A stretch of 43,599 nt of DNA from Chloroflexota bacterium (GTDB lineage Bacteria > Chloroflexota > Anaerolineae > Anaerolineales > Villigracilaceae): the NCBI GenBank assembly GCA_016866215.1, contig VGNE01000030.1, positions 1-43,599 of the forward strand. The letters are read 5' to 3'. A model generated the notes under the pieces. That model worked only from the letters and a program-made list of their open reading frames with translations. It was not told where the DNA came from and ran no database searches. Below, in pieces: positions 15,126 through 23,536 of the stretch. The number at the start of each line of letters is the position of its first letter. The stretch's first letter is position 1. A program made the position numbers and the translations under genes.

Positions 15126-16202
15126 TTACTCATCGTCATCCACACCTGTCGCGGCCAGGCGTTCCGACTCATCTTGAGTGGAGAGTTGGTCAATGAATTG
15201 ATCTATCGCGCCATCCAGGACCGCGGGCAGGTTGTAACTTGAATATCCAATGCGATGATCTGTAACGCGATTTTGCGGATAATTATATGTGCGGATTTTT
15301 TCCGAACGATCACCCGATCCAACCTGCGAGCGGCGATCTGCTTCGAGTTCTGCGCGCGCCTTCGCTTCTTCGATTTCATACAATCGGGCGCGCAAGATGC
15401 TCAGGGCGCGTAATTTATTTTGCAGCTGCGAGCGTTCATCTTGACAGGTGATGATCATACCCGTTGGCTTGTGATGCAATCGCACGGCAGTGGAGTTCTT
15501 CTGCACGTTTTGTCCCCCCGCGCCAGAGGAGCGATAGACTTCGATAATAATATCGGATTCGGGAATGTCAACTTCCACATCGTCCACTTCTGCGAGTACG
15601 GTCACAGTGGCCGTGGAGGTATGAATGCGCCCTTGTGATTCGGTGGTTGGCACACGCTGCACGCGATGCACGCCCGACTCATATTTCAACTTTGAGTATG
15701 CGCCCTTGCCTTTGACCTCAAATATCACTTCTTTATAACCGCCCACGCCGATGGCGCTTTCGGACATGGCTTCGATCTTCCAGCGTTTGCCTTCCGCGTA
15801 ACGCGTATACATGCGGAACAAGTCTGCCGCGAAGATGGCGGCTTCGTCACCGCCTGCGCCTGCGCGAATTTCAAAAATGACGTTCCTGTCATCGCGCGGG
15901 TCTTTAGGCACAAGCATGCCTCTGATCTCTTTTTCCAGGGCTTCGATCTTGGGGGTGAGCTCATCCACGTCCGCTTTGGCGAGCGCGATCAACTCCGCAT
16001 CATTTTCGGATATGATCATGCCCCTGGCTTGCTCCAGGCTTTTCATCGCCTGGCGGTATTCCCGCGACTTTATAACGAGGGGTTCCAGGTCTACGCGTTC
16101 TTTGTTGATCTCGCCGGCGCGTTGATAGTTACTGCCTACCTCCAGCAGTTCCTTGTCAAGTTGTTCATATTTTTCTTCAATGGCCTGTAATTTGTCGAGC
16201 AT
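15126..16202 (-). CDS. prfA: Peptide chain release factor 1
   Basis: RF1 recognises UAA and UAG in the ribosomal A site and triggers peptide release. The 358-residue protein is of usual length. It has the N-terminal helical domain (about 1-110), the RAGAGGDEAAIFA region (113-125), and the catalytic GGQ in SSGAGGQNVQKN (Gly229-Gln231). The Gln is the target of PrmC, encoded downstream on the same strand but separated by two transporter genes and a terminator. GAGG lies six bases before ATG. The preceding gap (16203-16387) contains no gene. Confidence 0.97.
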   Translation of the reverse strand: MLDKLQAIEEKYEQLDKELLEVGSNYQRAGEINKERVDLEPLVIKSREYRQAMKSLEQARGMIISENDAELIALAKADVDELTPKIEALEKEIRGMLVPKDPRDDRNVIFEIRAGAGGDEAAIFAADLFRMYTRYAEGKRWKIEAMSESAIGVGGYKEVIFEVKGKGAYSKLKYESGVHRVQRVPTTESQGRIHTSTATVTVLAEVDDVEVDIPESDIIIEVYRSSGAGGQNVQKNSTAVRLHHKPTGMIITCQDERSQLQNKLRALSILRARLYEIEEAKARAELEADRRSQVGSGDRSEKIRTYNYPQNRVTDHRIGYSSYNLPAVLDGAIDQFIDQLSTQDESERLAATGVDDDE

Positions 16203-16387
16203 GGTTTTTCCTCATGTCTCACCTGCACTCCCTGGCACTGCCCGCCACATCGTCCCGACGCTTTTTCGGGAGGGCAATTGTGCGCGCGGCGCAAGTGTCG
16301 TCGGAGAGATCGCCTTCACCACGGCCTGTTCAAAATAAAACGCGGCAGATTGCCGCGCAGGCAAGATTACACCAATATGGGACGGAC

Positions 16388-16537
16388 TTAAAAACTCGTG
16401 ACTGCCGAGAGCACCATGGAAAGGATCAAAATGACCGCAAATATTGCAAACAAAATCTGAGCCGATCTGTTTTGATTTACCGGGTTTTTTTCCGCAGGTT
16501 TTATTGGTTTCTTATTTTTTGAATTTTTTCCGGCCAT
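16388..16537 (-). CDS. 49-residue single-pass membrane protein
   Basis: A short frame starts MAGKNSKNKKPIKP eight bases after the stop of the CheY-like gene and ends in TAA. The N-terminal half is very basic, with many Lys and Asn, and a single hydrophobic helix (ILFAIFAVILILSMVLSAV) occupies about residues 28-46. This would be an N-in tail-anchored topology. The close spacing makes an operon with the response regulator likely. Size and layout resemble small SecE-like or regulatory membrane peptides, but I recognise no family. Confidence 0.6.
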   Translation of the reverse strand: MAGKNSKNKKPIKPAEKNPVNQNRSAQILFAIFAVILILSMVLSAVTSF

Positions 16538-16544
16538 TTTTCAC

Positions 16545-16925
16545 TCATTTCATTTTATGCCTGGAAAAGGCCTGTGCCATCACTTTTTCCAGTTCTTCAA
16601 TTGTAACAGGCTTCATCACATAGCCATCCGCGCCCAATTGCAGGGCTTTGTCCACCATTACATCTGCCGCTTCGGAGGAAAGCATAATAATGGGCAGGTC
16701 TTTCCACTCTTTGCGGCGGCGCAGGAATTCAAGTATATCCAGCCCTGTAACTTCGGGCATATTGATATCCAGGATCATCAAGTCGGGCTTGCCGCCTGCA
16801 AGCAGCGCCTCGGCGGCCGGGCGCGGATTATGGAAGTGCTTTGTATTACAGCCCAGCAGTTTAAGCATCAAGCTGACAGCGCGCCCCATTTCCTCATCAT
16901 CGTCAACGATCCAGACCAGTTTCAT
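16545..16925 (-). CDS. Single-domain response regulator (CheY-like)
   Basis: This 126-residue receiver domain has no output domain. The acidic pocket Asp8-Asp9-Asp10, the phosphoacceptor Asp53 (LMILDINMP), the Thr/Ser switch residue in MLSSEA (Ser83) and Lys105 (GYVMKP) are all present, so it should be phosphorylatable. Its ATG overlaps the stop of the TumE-like gene upstream. The cognate kinase is not evident; the histidine kinase at 19558-20634 already has its own OmpR-type partner. It may act through protein contacts, or with the small membrane protein encoded directly downstream. Confidence 0.93.
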   Translation of the reverse strand: MKLVWIVDDDEEMGRAVSLMLKLLGCNTKHFHNPRPAAEALLAGGKPDLMILDINMPEVTGLDILEFLRRRKEWKDLPIIMLSSEAADVMVDKALQLGADGYVMKPVTIEELEKVMAQAFSRHKMK

Positions 16926-17260
16926 TTTGACAGGTTCTCTTCCGCAAGTTTCAAAAATTCATCGAAGGTGATTTCAGTATTTGTAAAATCATGTCTTTGC
17001 GGGTCTTCCCGCGGATGCCAATGCCAGCCGCCAGCATTATCCGCGCCAAAAATTCTTTGTTTGTTTTTGATGTGAGCAAAAGAAGTCTTGCCTACGACTT
17101 CACTGTAATATATGTCTATAAATGAATCGTCGCTTAACATAACTCGCCAAAGATTAGAGCTCGCTGTCGAAGAAAATAACGTCGCGCTTTTTACAAAAGA
17201 CGACTTTGAACAAACAGCCTCCAAACGTCGTTCAAATTCTTCCATGCTTAAGCCTGCCAT
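16922..17260 (-). CDS. TumE-like putative toxin
   Basis: The 112-residue protein shows the pattern LWRVMLSDDSFIDIYYSEVVGK (about 37-58), followed by SFAHI, DNAGGWHWHPREDPQRHDF and a C-terminal TFDEFL. This is like DUF6516/TumE proteins, which carry a short beta-sheet core and conserved His/Trp residues. TumE-type proteins are described as toxins of a type II system. The assignment is from pattern similarity and is moderate. It overlaps its upstream partner by 13 bases and the response-regulator start by four, so all three are translationally linked. A GAGGAA ribosome site lies in the partner gene. Confidence 0.55.
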   Translation of the reverse strand: MAGLSMEEFERRLEAVCSKSSFVKSATLFSSTASSNLWRVMLSDDSFIDIYYSEVVGKTSFAHIKNKQRIFGADNAGGWHWHPREDPQRHDFTNTEITFDEFLKLAEENLSK

Positions 17261-17562
17261 TCCAAAATTTCCTCGAGCAACTTAATATCTACAAGCGCAG
17301 TTTCCCATTGCATATAATCCTGCTCCACAGGATATGAATACGGATCTTTAATTTTTCCGTCTTTCCACGCTTGCTCGAATTCAGAGAAGACCATTCCATA
17401 TTTTTGCTCATACGCGGCAATTTGCGCTTTCGTGGATTCGATACGAAAGTGAATCAGTTCTTTAATGGCGAGCGACAAAGCGATATCAGGACGGGATTGC
17501 CCTGTCAATCTTCGTAGGATGTTGTGGGTTCCCTTGGGTATGACTACCATTTCTGTGACCAT
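17248..17562 (-). CDS. Putative antitoxin partner of the TumE-like protein
   Basis: The 104-residue helical protein starts MVTEMVVIPKGTHNILRRL, with an AGGAG site five bases upstream. The N-terminal half contains RRLTGQSRPDIALSLAIKELIHF, plausibly a DNA-binding or dimerisation segment. The C-terminal half is acidic (FSEFEQAWKDGKI, then YMQWETALVDIKLLEEILEW), as expected for a toxin-binding tail. The overlap with the following gene and the size order (antitoxin first) fit a type II toxin-antitoxin operon. It lies eight bases after the uvrC stop, so it may also be read from the uvrC transcript. Confidence 0.55.
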   Translation of the reverse strand: MVTEMVVIPKGTHNILRRLTGQSRPDIALSLAIKELIHFRIESTKAQIAAYEQKYGMVFSEFEQAWKDGKIKDPYSYPVEQDYMQWETALVDIKLLEEILEWQA

Positions 17563-17570
17563 GCTTACTC

Positions 17571-19442
17571 CTATTCCAAATGCGCCTTTATTGATTCTGC
17601 CGCACTTTGGTTCATGCCTTTCACTGCGACTAACTCTTCAACCTTTGCTTCCCTAATCTTATCCATGGAACCGAAATGTTTCAAGAGGGCTTTTCTGCGA
17701 GCTGGTCCAATGTCAGGAATGGAATCGAGTTGAGACGCCAGTCCTTGTTTGGAGCGTCTTGCGCGATGTGCCGTGATCCCATAGCGGTGCGCCTCATCGC
17801 GAATTCTTTGCACAAGATACAGTCCTTGCGAATGACGCGGCAATAATAAAGGCTGGCTGTTATACGGAAAGAAAATTTCCTCCTCCTGTTTTGCAAGCCC
17901 AACCACAGGGACTTTATCAAACAAGCCAAATTGCTTGAGGACTTTGACCACGCGTCCCAGTTGACCCTTGCCTCCATCAATAATAATTAGATCGGGCAGG
18001 AAGGAAAAAGACGCATCCTTCTTGGACCCTGGACCTGGTTCCGTTTCCTGGGCAGCGCGCCACCTTCGGAATCTACGGGTGAGCATTTCCTCCATCGAAG
18101 CGAAATCATCGGGTGAGCCGATGCTGGCGCTGTCAATGTTGAATTTGCGATACAGGTTCCTGGCGGGTACGCCCTGCTGAAACACGATCATTGCGCCGAC
18201 AGTTGCCATGCCCTGTGTGTGACTGACATCATAACATTCAATACGGTTGGGCGGCGCGGATAATTTCAATGCAAACTGTAACTCGCCAAGCGCCTGTTCC
18301 TGCTTGTGGGCATCCGCCTGCCATTGAGCGCGTAAGGCTTGCAAGGTCTCAGATGCGTTCTCAGCGGCCATCTGCACCAGCTCATGCGGCTGACCTTCCT
18401 TTGGCACAACCAACTCCACCTTGCTGCCGCCTCGCCTGGATCTGAGCCATTGCCCGATGATCTTCGCTTCTTCTATTTCCTGCGGAAGCATCACCTGCTC
18501 TGGAATGTTCGCGGCCTCGGTATAGAACTGCTTGACGAACTCTGCCATAACTTCCTGGTCGGCTGTATCTTCCGTGCCTTCGAGGATGAAGTATTCCCGT
18601 CCGATCAACTTGCCGCCGCGGATGAAGAAGATCTGCACACAGGCTTCGCCGTCTGTGCGCGCCATGGCCAGGACATCTGAGTCTTTGTAATCGGTTGCAA
18701 AAACAATTTTCTGTCTTTCAATAATGGAGCTCACCGCTTTTAATTGATCGCGCAATGCGGCGGCTTTTTCAAACCGCATTTCTTCAGAGGCCTTTTGCAT
18801 CTCGGCTTCAAGGCGTGTCACGATGTCTTCGCTGTGGCCACCGAGGAAATTCATCAGGTCGGAGATCATTTGGCGATAGCCTGCCTGGTCGGCCGCACCG
18901 GTACAGGGAGCAATACACAGCTTGATGTCAAAGTAAAGACACGCGCGTTTGTCGAGTCCCGTGATCTCGCGGTCACAGGTCAGGTAGGGGAAAATGCGTC
19001 GCAGTGCATCCAATGTCTGATAAACCGCCCACGCCGAGGTGTACGGACCGAAATAGCGCGAACCATCTTCGACCATTTGGCGCGTTACAGTTACCTTGGG
19101 ATACGACTCATGCCAATGGATTTTTATATAGGGATAGCGTTTGTCATCTTTGAGACGGATATTGTATTTGGGGCGGTGCTTCTTGATGAGATTCATCTCA
19201 AGAATCAACGCCTCAAGCTCCGAGCCGACCACGATCCACTCAATATCTACGATCTCACGCACAAGGCGGCGGGTTTTGCCATCGTGACTTGAGTCCGCGT
19301 GGAAGTAGGAACGCACACGGTTCTTCAGGCTGATGGCTTTGCCAACGTAAATAATTGTCCCCTCGGCATTGCGATAGATATAACAGCCTGGTTTGGAAGG
19401 CAGGGTGATAAGAATACCCTGTAATTTTTCTGAAATTTCCAT
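17571..19442 (-). CDS. uvrC: Excinuclease ABC subunit C
   Basis: UvrC makes the dual incisions of nucleotide excision repair on UvrB-bound damaged DNA. The 623-residue protein is of standard length. It has an N-terminal GIY-YIG domain (GCYIYRNAEGTIIYVGKA, about 19-36), a UVR motif around residues 205-240, the RNase H-like second nuclease domain (IIIDGGKGQLG, about 495-505) and C-terminal helix-hairpin-helix motifs (IPDIGPARRKALLKHF, about 573-588). The start is MEISEKLQGIL; no strong Shine-Dalgarno is seen. The next three small genes on the same strand follow closely and may share its transcript. Confidence 0.97.
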   Translation of the reverse strand: MEISEKLQGILITLPSKPGCYIYRNAEGTIIYVGKAISLKNRVRSYFHADSSHDGKTRRLVREIVDIEWIVVGSELEALILEMNLIKKHRPKYNIRLKDDKRYPYIKIHWHESYPKVTVTRQMVEDGSRYFGPYTSAWAVYQTLDALRRIFPYLTCDREITGLDKRACLYFDIKLCIAPCTGAADQAGYRQMISDLMNFLGGHSEDIVTRLEAEMQKASEEMRFEKAAALRDQLKAVSSIIERQKIVFATDYKDSDVLAMARTDGEACVQIFFIRGGKLIGREYFILEGTEDTADQEVMAEFVKQFYTEAANIPEQVMLPQEIEEAKIIGQWLRSRRGGSKVELVVPKEGQPHELVQMAAENASETLQALRAQWQADAHKQEQALGELQFALKLSAPPNRIECYDVSHTQGMATVGAMIVFQQGVPARNLYRKFNIDSASIGSPDDFASMEEMLTRRFRRWRAAQETEPGPGSKKDASFSFLPDLIIIDGGKGQLGRVVKVLKQFGLFDKVPVVGLAKQEEEIFFPYNSQPLLLPRHSQGLYLVQRIRDEAHRYGITAHRARRSKQGLASQLDSIPDIGPARRKALLKHFGSMDKIREAKVEELVAVKGMNQSAAESIKAHLE

Positions 19443-19468
19443 TGGAGGTTATTCTACCGTTAAAAAGG

Positions 19469-19558
19469 AGTGCATCGCACCTTACTCAACAGGAAGAATC
19501 ATCAGTGAAGATTTTTCTTCTTTAGCGGAAATATCCGACCTGTCTGGTGCGACGCACT
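19469..19558. repeat. Widely spaced inverted repeat
   Basis: AGTGCATCGCACC (19469-19481) and GGTGCGACGCACT (19546-19558) are complementary with one mismatch, separated by 64 bases. They fill the short gap between the histidine kinase stop and the uvrC start. It could be a terminator-like structure for the kinase operon or a repeat. No T run follows. Confidence 0.4.
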
Positions 19559-20634
19559 TAGGCTTCTGGGAAATCAATGATAAATGTTGTGCCTTTGCCC
19601 GCTTCGCTTTGCACTTCAATAGTCCCTGCATGCGCGTGGATTAGTTGCTTTGCAATCGCAAGCCCCAGCCCACTGTTTACTCTTTCACTGCGCGATTTAT
19701 CGCCGCGCCAGAAACGGTCGAAGATGAAGGGAATGTCTTCGGCAGGGATTCCCGCGCCTGTATCTTTGACCATGATCCGCACGCCTCTCGCTTCGCGCTC
19801 GCCGACAATTGGTTCTGTTTCGAGGGAAATCATCCCACCCTTAGGCGTGTGACGAAGCGCGTTGGAAATCAAGTTGGATAACACTTGATTGAGCCTATCA
19901 TAATCGGCAGTGATTTCCTGTGAAGAGTCGCTGATGTTAGTTTTCAAGTCAATGCCGAGGGATGCGGCTTGGGAGGAAAAGCTTGAAGTGAGATCCTGCA
20001 TCAGGTCGGCGAGCAGGAATCGGGTGGGATGAAGCGGGAGTTGTCCTGTCTCAGCAAGGGAGAGGGTTTGCAGGTCGTTCACAAGGCGGGCGAGGAGCTT
20101 GGTCTCATCCAATGTATTGTTGATGTGCTCGGGCGTGGGTTCGTAAACACCGTCGATGACACCTTCGAGATTGCCCTGAATAATGTGGAGCGGCGTGCGC
20201 AGTTCATGAGCGATGTCGGCGGTGAGGTTGCGGCGCTGCTGTTCGGCGCGCTCCAGTTCGCTGACCATTTTATTGAAGCGTTTGACTAAATCGCTGTACA
20301 TGTCGGAATTGTTTTCAGGCACACGCACCGAAAGATTGCCTTCCTCGACAGCATTAATAGCTTTAAAGAGTTGTTCGAGCGGTCTGCCAAAACGGTTGTA
20401 TAAGTTGATGATAGTGATGATAACGAATACAACCAAAATGGAGGGAGCGCCGCAGAGCAGAAGCCAAATATTCCTGACGCCGGAGTATTCCGAAAAGATG
20501 AGATAGAGAATTGCCGCGGCGCCTCCAACGAAAAGGAAGGCGGAGATGATGAAGAAAATCGCGAAAGGTACAAAAAAACGGCGGGCGCGGCGTTTTTGAT
20601 GTGGGGGAGGATGTTGGGGTGGTTGATGAGCCAT
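19558..20634 (-). CDS. Sensor histidine kinase
   Basis: The protein is 358 residues. A proline-rich cytoplasmic N-terminus precedes two membrane helices (about 21-47 and 56-78) with almost no periplasmic loop. A HAMP domain (about 79-131) comes next, then a HisKA domain with the phosphorylated His143 in DIAHELRTPLH, and an HATPase domain with NLISNALRHTP (N box), DTGAGIP (G1) and SGLGLAIAKQL (G2). It should autophosphorylate and pass phosphate to the OmpR-type regulator encoded just upstream on the same strand. The small sensor loop suggests sensing within the membrane or inside the cell. Signal unknown. Confidence 0.94.
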   Translation of the reverse strand: MAHQPPQHPPPHQKRRARRFFVPFAIFFIISAFLFVGGAAAILYLIFSEYSGVRNIWLLLCGAPSILVVFVIITIINLYNRFGRPLEQLFKAINAVEEGNLSVRVPENNSDMYSDLVKRFNKMVSELERAEQQRRNLTADIAHELRTPLHIIQGNLEGVIDGVYEPTPEHINNTLDETKLLARLVNDLQTLSLAETGQLPLHPTRFLLADLMQDLTSSFSSQAASLGIDLKTNISDSSQEITADYDRLNQVLSNLISNALRHTPKGGMISLETEPIVGEREARGVRIMVKDTGAGIPAEDIPFIFDRFWRGDKSRSERVNSGLGLAIAKQLIHAHAGTIEVQSEAGKGTTFIIDFPEA

Positions 20635-20642
20635 GTTGGTTG

Positions 20643-20687
20643 AAGGTCAAAAGTCAAAAGTCTAAGGTCGGCTTGATTCTTAAACGT

Positions 20688-20702
<15 letters not shown>
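20643..20702. repeat. Seven-base periodic repeat between regulator and kinase genes
   Basis: Units AAGGTCA, AAAGTCA, AAAGTCT and AAGGTCG (20643-20670) are followed, after a short break, by AAACGTT, TATCGTT and CAACGTT (20682-20702). All keep a seven-base period. The second group overlaps the last codons and stop of the response-regulator gene. Confidence 0.65.
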
Positions 20703-21371
<669 letters not shown>

Positions 21372-21391
21372 GGGGAGGAGTATAAGGGAGG

Positions 21392-21419
21392 AAGGATGAA
21401 TTATGAAGGATGAATTGGA
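21392..21419. repeat. Tandem heptamer repeat upstream of the response regulator
   Basis: Four seven-base units (AAGGATG, AATTATG, AAGGATG, AATTGGA) lie between the dehydrogenase stop and the regulator start, on the plus strand. They belong to the same AAGGATG family as 11546-11580 and 39569-39589. Confidence 0.75.
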
Positions 21420-21424
21420 CAACC

Positions 21425-22387
21425 TCATGCAATTTTGATCACAACTTTTCCTCGGGCGTGTTCGTTCATAAGATACTTGATCGCTTCAGCCGTTTCACTC
21501 AGCGGGTAACTTTTGTCAATGATCGGAACGAGTTTGCCTGTTTCAAGCAGTTCTTTGAGAATCAGCAGGTCTTTCTTAGGGGTCGTCGCGATTCCCATGA
21601 AACGGATCTTCCTGCCTCCAAGCCGCGAGATGATTGACCCAAGAAACATTGCCTGGAGAACCTGAGAAAAGGAACCACCAGCCACAATGCAAATTCCCGT
21701 TGGGCTTAACGCTCTCCGATAATCCAGAATCGGATGGTGCCCGTTCACGGCCAGAATCAAATCATACTGCCGTCCACTTTTGGTGAAGTCTCCGCGCGTG
21801 TAGTCAATGACATGATCTGCGCCGATTGAACGCATCATGTCCAGATTCCGCGTCCTGCACACGGCGGTCACTTCTGCGCCGTAGGATTTGGCGATCTGCA
21901 CGGCAAATGTCCCCACGCCGCCAGACGCCCCGTCAATGAGAACCTTCTGCCCCGATTGAATCTGTCCTTTGTCGCGCAGACCCTGCAAGGCGGTGAGTGC
22001 CGCCACAGGAACGGCTGCCGCGGCCTCGAACGATACATTGGCTGGTTTCAGTACGAATTTACTCTCGCCATTACACGCATATTCGGCAAACGCAGCCGGG
22101 GCTACCCCGAACACCTCGTCTCCTGGCTTAAACTCCGTGACACTGTTGCCAACCGCTTCAACCGTCCCAGCAACGTCAACGCCCATCTTCGGGTCTCTGG
22201 GTTTGCGCAACCCTCCCATTAAGCGAAGAATGAGCGGTGACATCGTGAACCCTCGCCACTCAAGTGCATTGACGGATGCCGCATGAACTTTTACCAGGAC
22301 TTGCTTCTCCGTGGGCGCGGGTTTGTCTACCTCTGTGAGTTGAAGCGCCTCCGGCGGACCATATTTTGTGTAGAGAATCGCTTTCAT
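21425..22387 (-). CDS. Medium-chain dehydrogenase/reductase, quinone-oxidoreductase type (copy 1)
   Basis: The protein is 320 residues. It has a GroES-like N-terminal half (YGPPEALQLTEVDKPAP; VKVHAASVNALEWR) and a Rossmann half with the NADPH loop DGASGGVGTFAVQIAK (about 153-168). The Cys/His ligands of the catalytic and structural zinc sites are absent, so this is a zinc-independent reductase like zeta-crystallin or reticulon-4-interacting proteins. It should reduce quinones or enones with NADPH. An AAGGAG site lies nine bases before ATG. A paralogue follows upstream on the same strand, sharing a 77-bp identical segment at the 5' end of the gene. Confidence 0.88.
   Translation of the reverse strand: MKAILYTKYGPPEALQLTEVDKPAPTEKQVLVKVHAASVNALEWRGFTMSPLILRLMGGLRKPRDPKMGVDVAGTVEAVGNSVTEFKPGDEVFGVAPAAFAEYACNGESKFVLKPANVSFEAAAAVPVAALTALQGLRDKGQIQSGQKVLIDGASGGVGTFAVQIAKSYGAEVTAVCRTRNLDMMRSIGADHVIDYTRGDFTKSGRQYDLILAVNGHHPILDYRRALSPTGICIVAGGSFSQVLQAMFLGSIISRLGGRKIRFMGIATTPKKDLLILKELLETGKLVPIIDKSYPLSETAEAIKYLMNEHARGKVVIKIA
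22281..22357. repeat. 77-bp identical segment in dehydrogenase copy 1
   Basis: These 77 bases are identical to 23376-23452 in the paralogue. They code for the N-terminal stretch running from about PPEALQLTE to VKVHAA. The sequence outside is clearly diverged, so this island of identity suggests recent gene conversion. Confidence 0.85.
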
Positions 22388-22483
22388 TGTGTATCGCTCC
22401 TTAATGTAGTTTTGATTCTTTCACTTTTAGACTGGCGATTTGTTGGTGTCATGGGTTGTCATTTGATTTTCTCCTGAGAAGTG

Positions 22484-23482
22484 TTATAAGTTTCTGGGTG
22501 ATGGGCTTTCATGATCTTGCACAACTTTGATGATGATTTTGCCCTGTGCGTGGGTATTGATAATGTAACGAATCGCCTCGACGGTTTCTACGAGTGGAAA
22601 ACAGCGGTCAATGACGGGCGCGATTTTGCCGTCTTTGAGGAGTTCACTGAGTTGCGCCAAATCGTTTTGATTAATTTTCGTCATACCCATGTTCCCCAGC
22701 GTCCTGCCGCTTTTTTGCGAGAGCCATTTCCCAAACAAGAGGGCTTGTAATATTTGCGGAAAATCGCCGCCTACGAAGACATATATCCCTTGTGGTTTAA
22801 GCGCGCGCCGATACGCCCACAACGAACGATAGCCGTTAACTGCAAAAATCAAATCATATTGTTTGCCGCTTTTCGTGAAATCTTCTTGGGTGTAGTCAAT
22901 CACATGGTCTGCGCCGAGAGAGCGCGCCAGACTCACATTCCACGTGCTGCACACGGCGGTCACTTCTGCGCCGAAGGCTTTCGCCAGTTGAACGGAATAC
23001 GTCCCAATTCCGCCTGAAGCGCCTTGAATCAATACCTCTTGACCAGCGCGACACCCGCCCGCGTAGCGAATTGCCTGTAACGCTGTCAGCGCCGCGAGCG
23101 GCACAGCGGCGGACTCTTCAAAAGAGCGATTGTCAGGCTTCAACGTCAAATAAGCTTCGCGCGCAAGGACGTACTCGGCGAACGAACCGTGCGCGCATCC
23201 AAGCACTTCATCGCCCGGCTTGAAACGCGTGACGGTTTCGCCCACTGCTTCAACGATTCCGGCAACGTCGGTGCCAATGGCGGTGTCTTTGGGTTTGAGC
23301 CATCCGCCGGTTAGCAAGCGTACCAGGAACAAGGGCATAGTGAAGCGTCGCCACTCCTTTGCATTGATCGACGCGGCATGAACTTTTACCAGGACTTGCT
23401 TCTCCGTGGGCGCGGGTTTGTCTACCTCTGTGAGTTGAAGCGCCTCCGGCGGCCCAAAAGTTTCATAGCGAATTGCTTTCAT
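22484..23482 (-). CDS. Medium-chain dehydrogenase/reductase, quinone-oxidoreductase type (copy 2)
   Basis: This is a 332-residue paralogue of the adjacent gene with the same plan: GroES-like N-terminus (FGPPEALQLTEVDKPAP), then the NADPH loop QGASGGIGTYSVQLAK (about 153-168) and DHVIDYTQEDF. Zinc-ligand cysteines are again missing. An insertion near TGGWLKPKD and a longer C-terminal tail account for the extra length. The AAGGA ribosome site lies eight bases before ATG. Probably another NADPH-dependent quinone or enone reductase, with a substrate range diverged from copy 1. The two are 96 bases apart and likely co-transcribed. Confidence 0.88.
   Translation of the reverse strand: MKAIRYETFGPPEALQLTEVDKPAPTEKQVLVKVHAASINAKEWRRFTMPLFLVRLLTGGWLKPKDTAIGTDVAGIVEAVGETVTRFKPGDEVLGCAHGSFAEYVLAREAYLTLKPDNRSFEESAAVPLAALTALQAIRYAGGCRAGQEVLIQGASGGIGTYSVQLAKAFGAEVTAVCSTWNVSLARSLGADHVIDYTQEDFTKSGKQYDLIFAVNGYRSLWAYRRALKPQGIYVFVGGDFPQILQALLFGKWLSQKSGRTLGNMGMTKINQNDLAQLSELLKDGKIAPVIDRCFPLVETVEAIRYIINTHAQGKIIIKVVQDHESPSPRNL
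23376..23452. repeat. 77-bp identical segment in dehydrogenase copy 2
   Basis: Identical over 77 bases to 22281-22357, in the same orientation and the same codon positions of the paralogous gene. Confidence 0.85.
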
Positions 23483-23536
23483 GATGGCATCCTTAAATCA
23501 AGCGGTTGTTGCTACGCGCTGATTCCGCGGTCGCAG

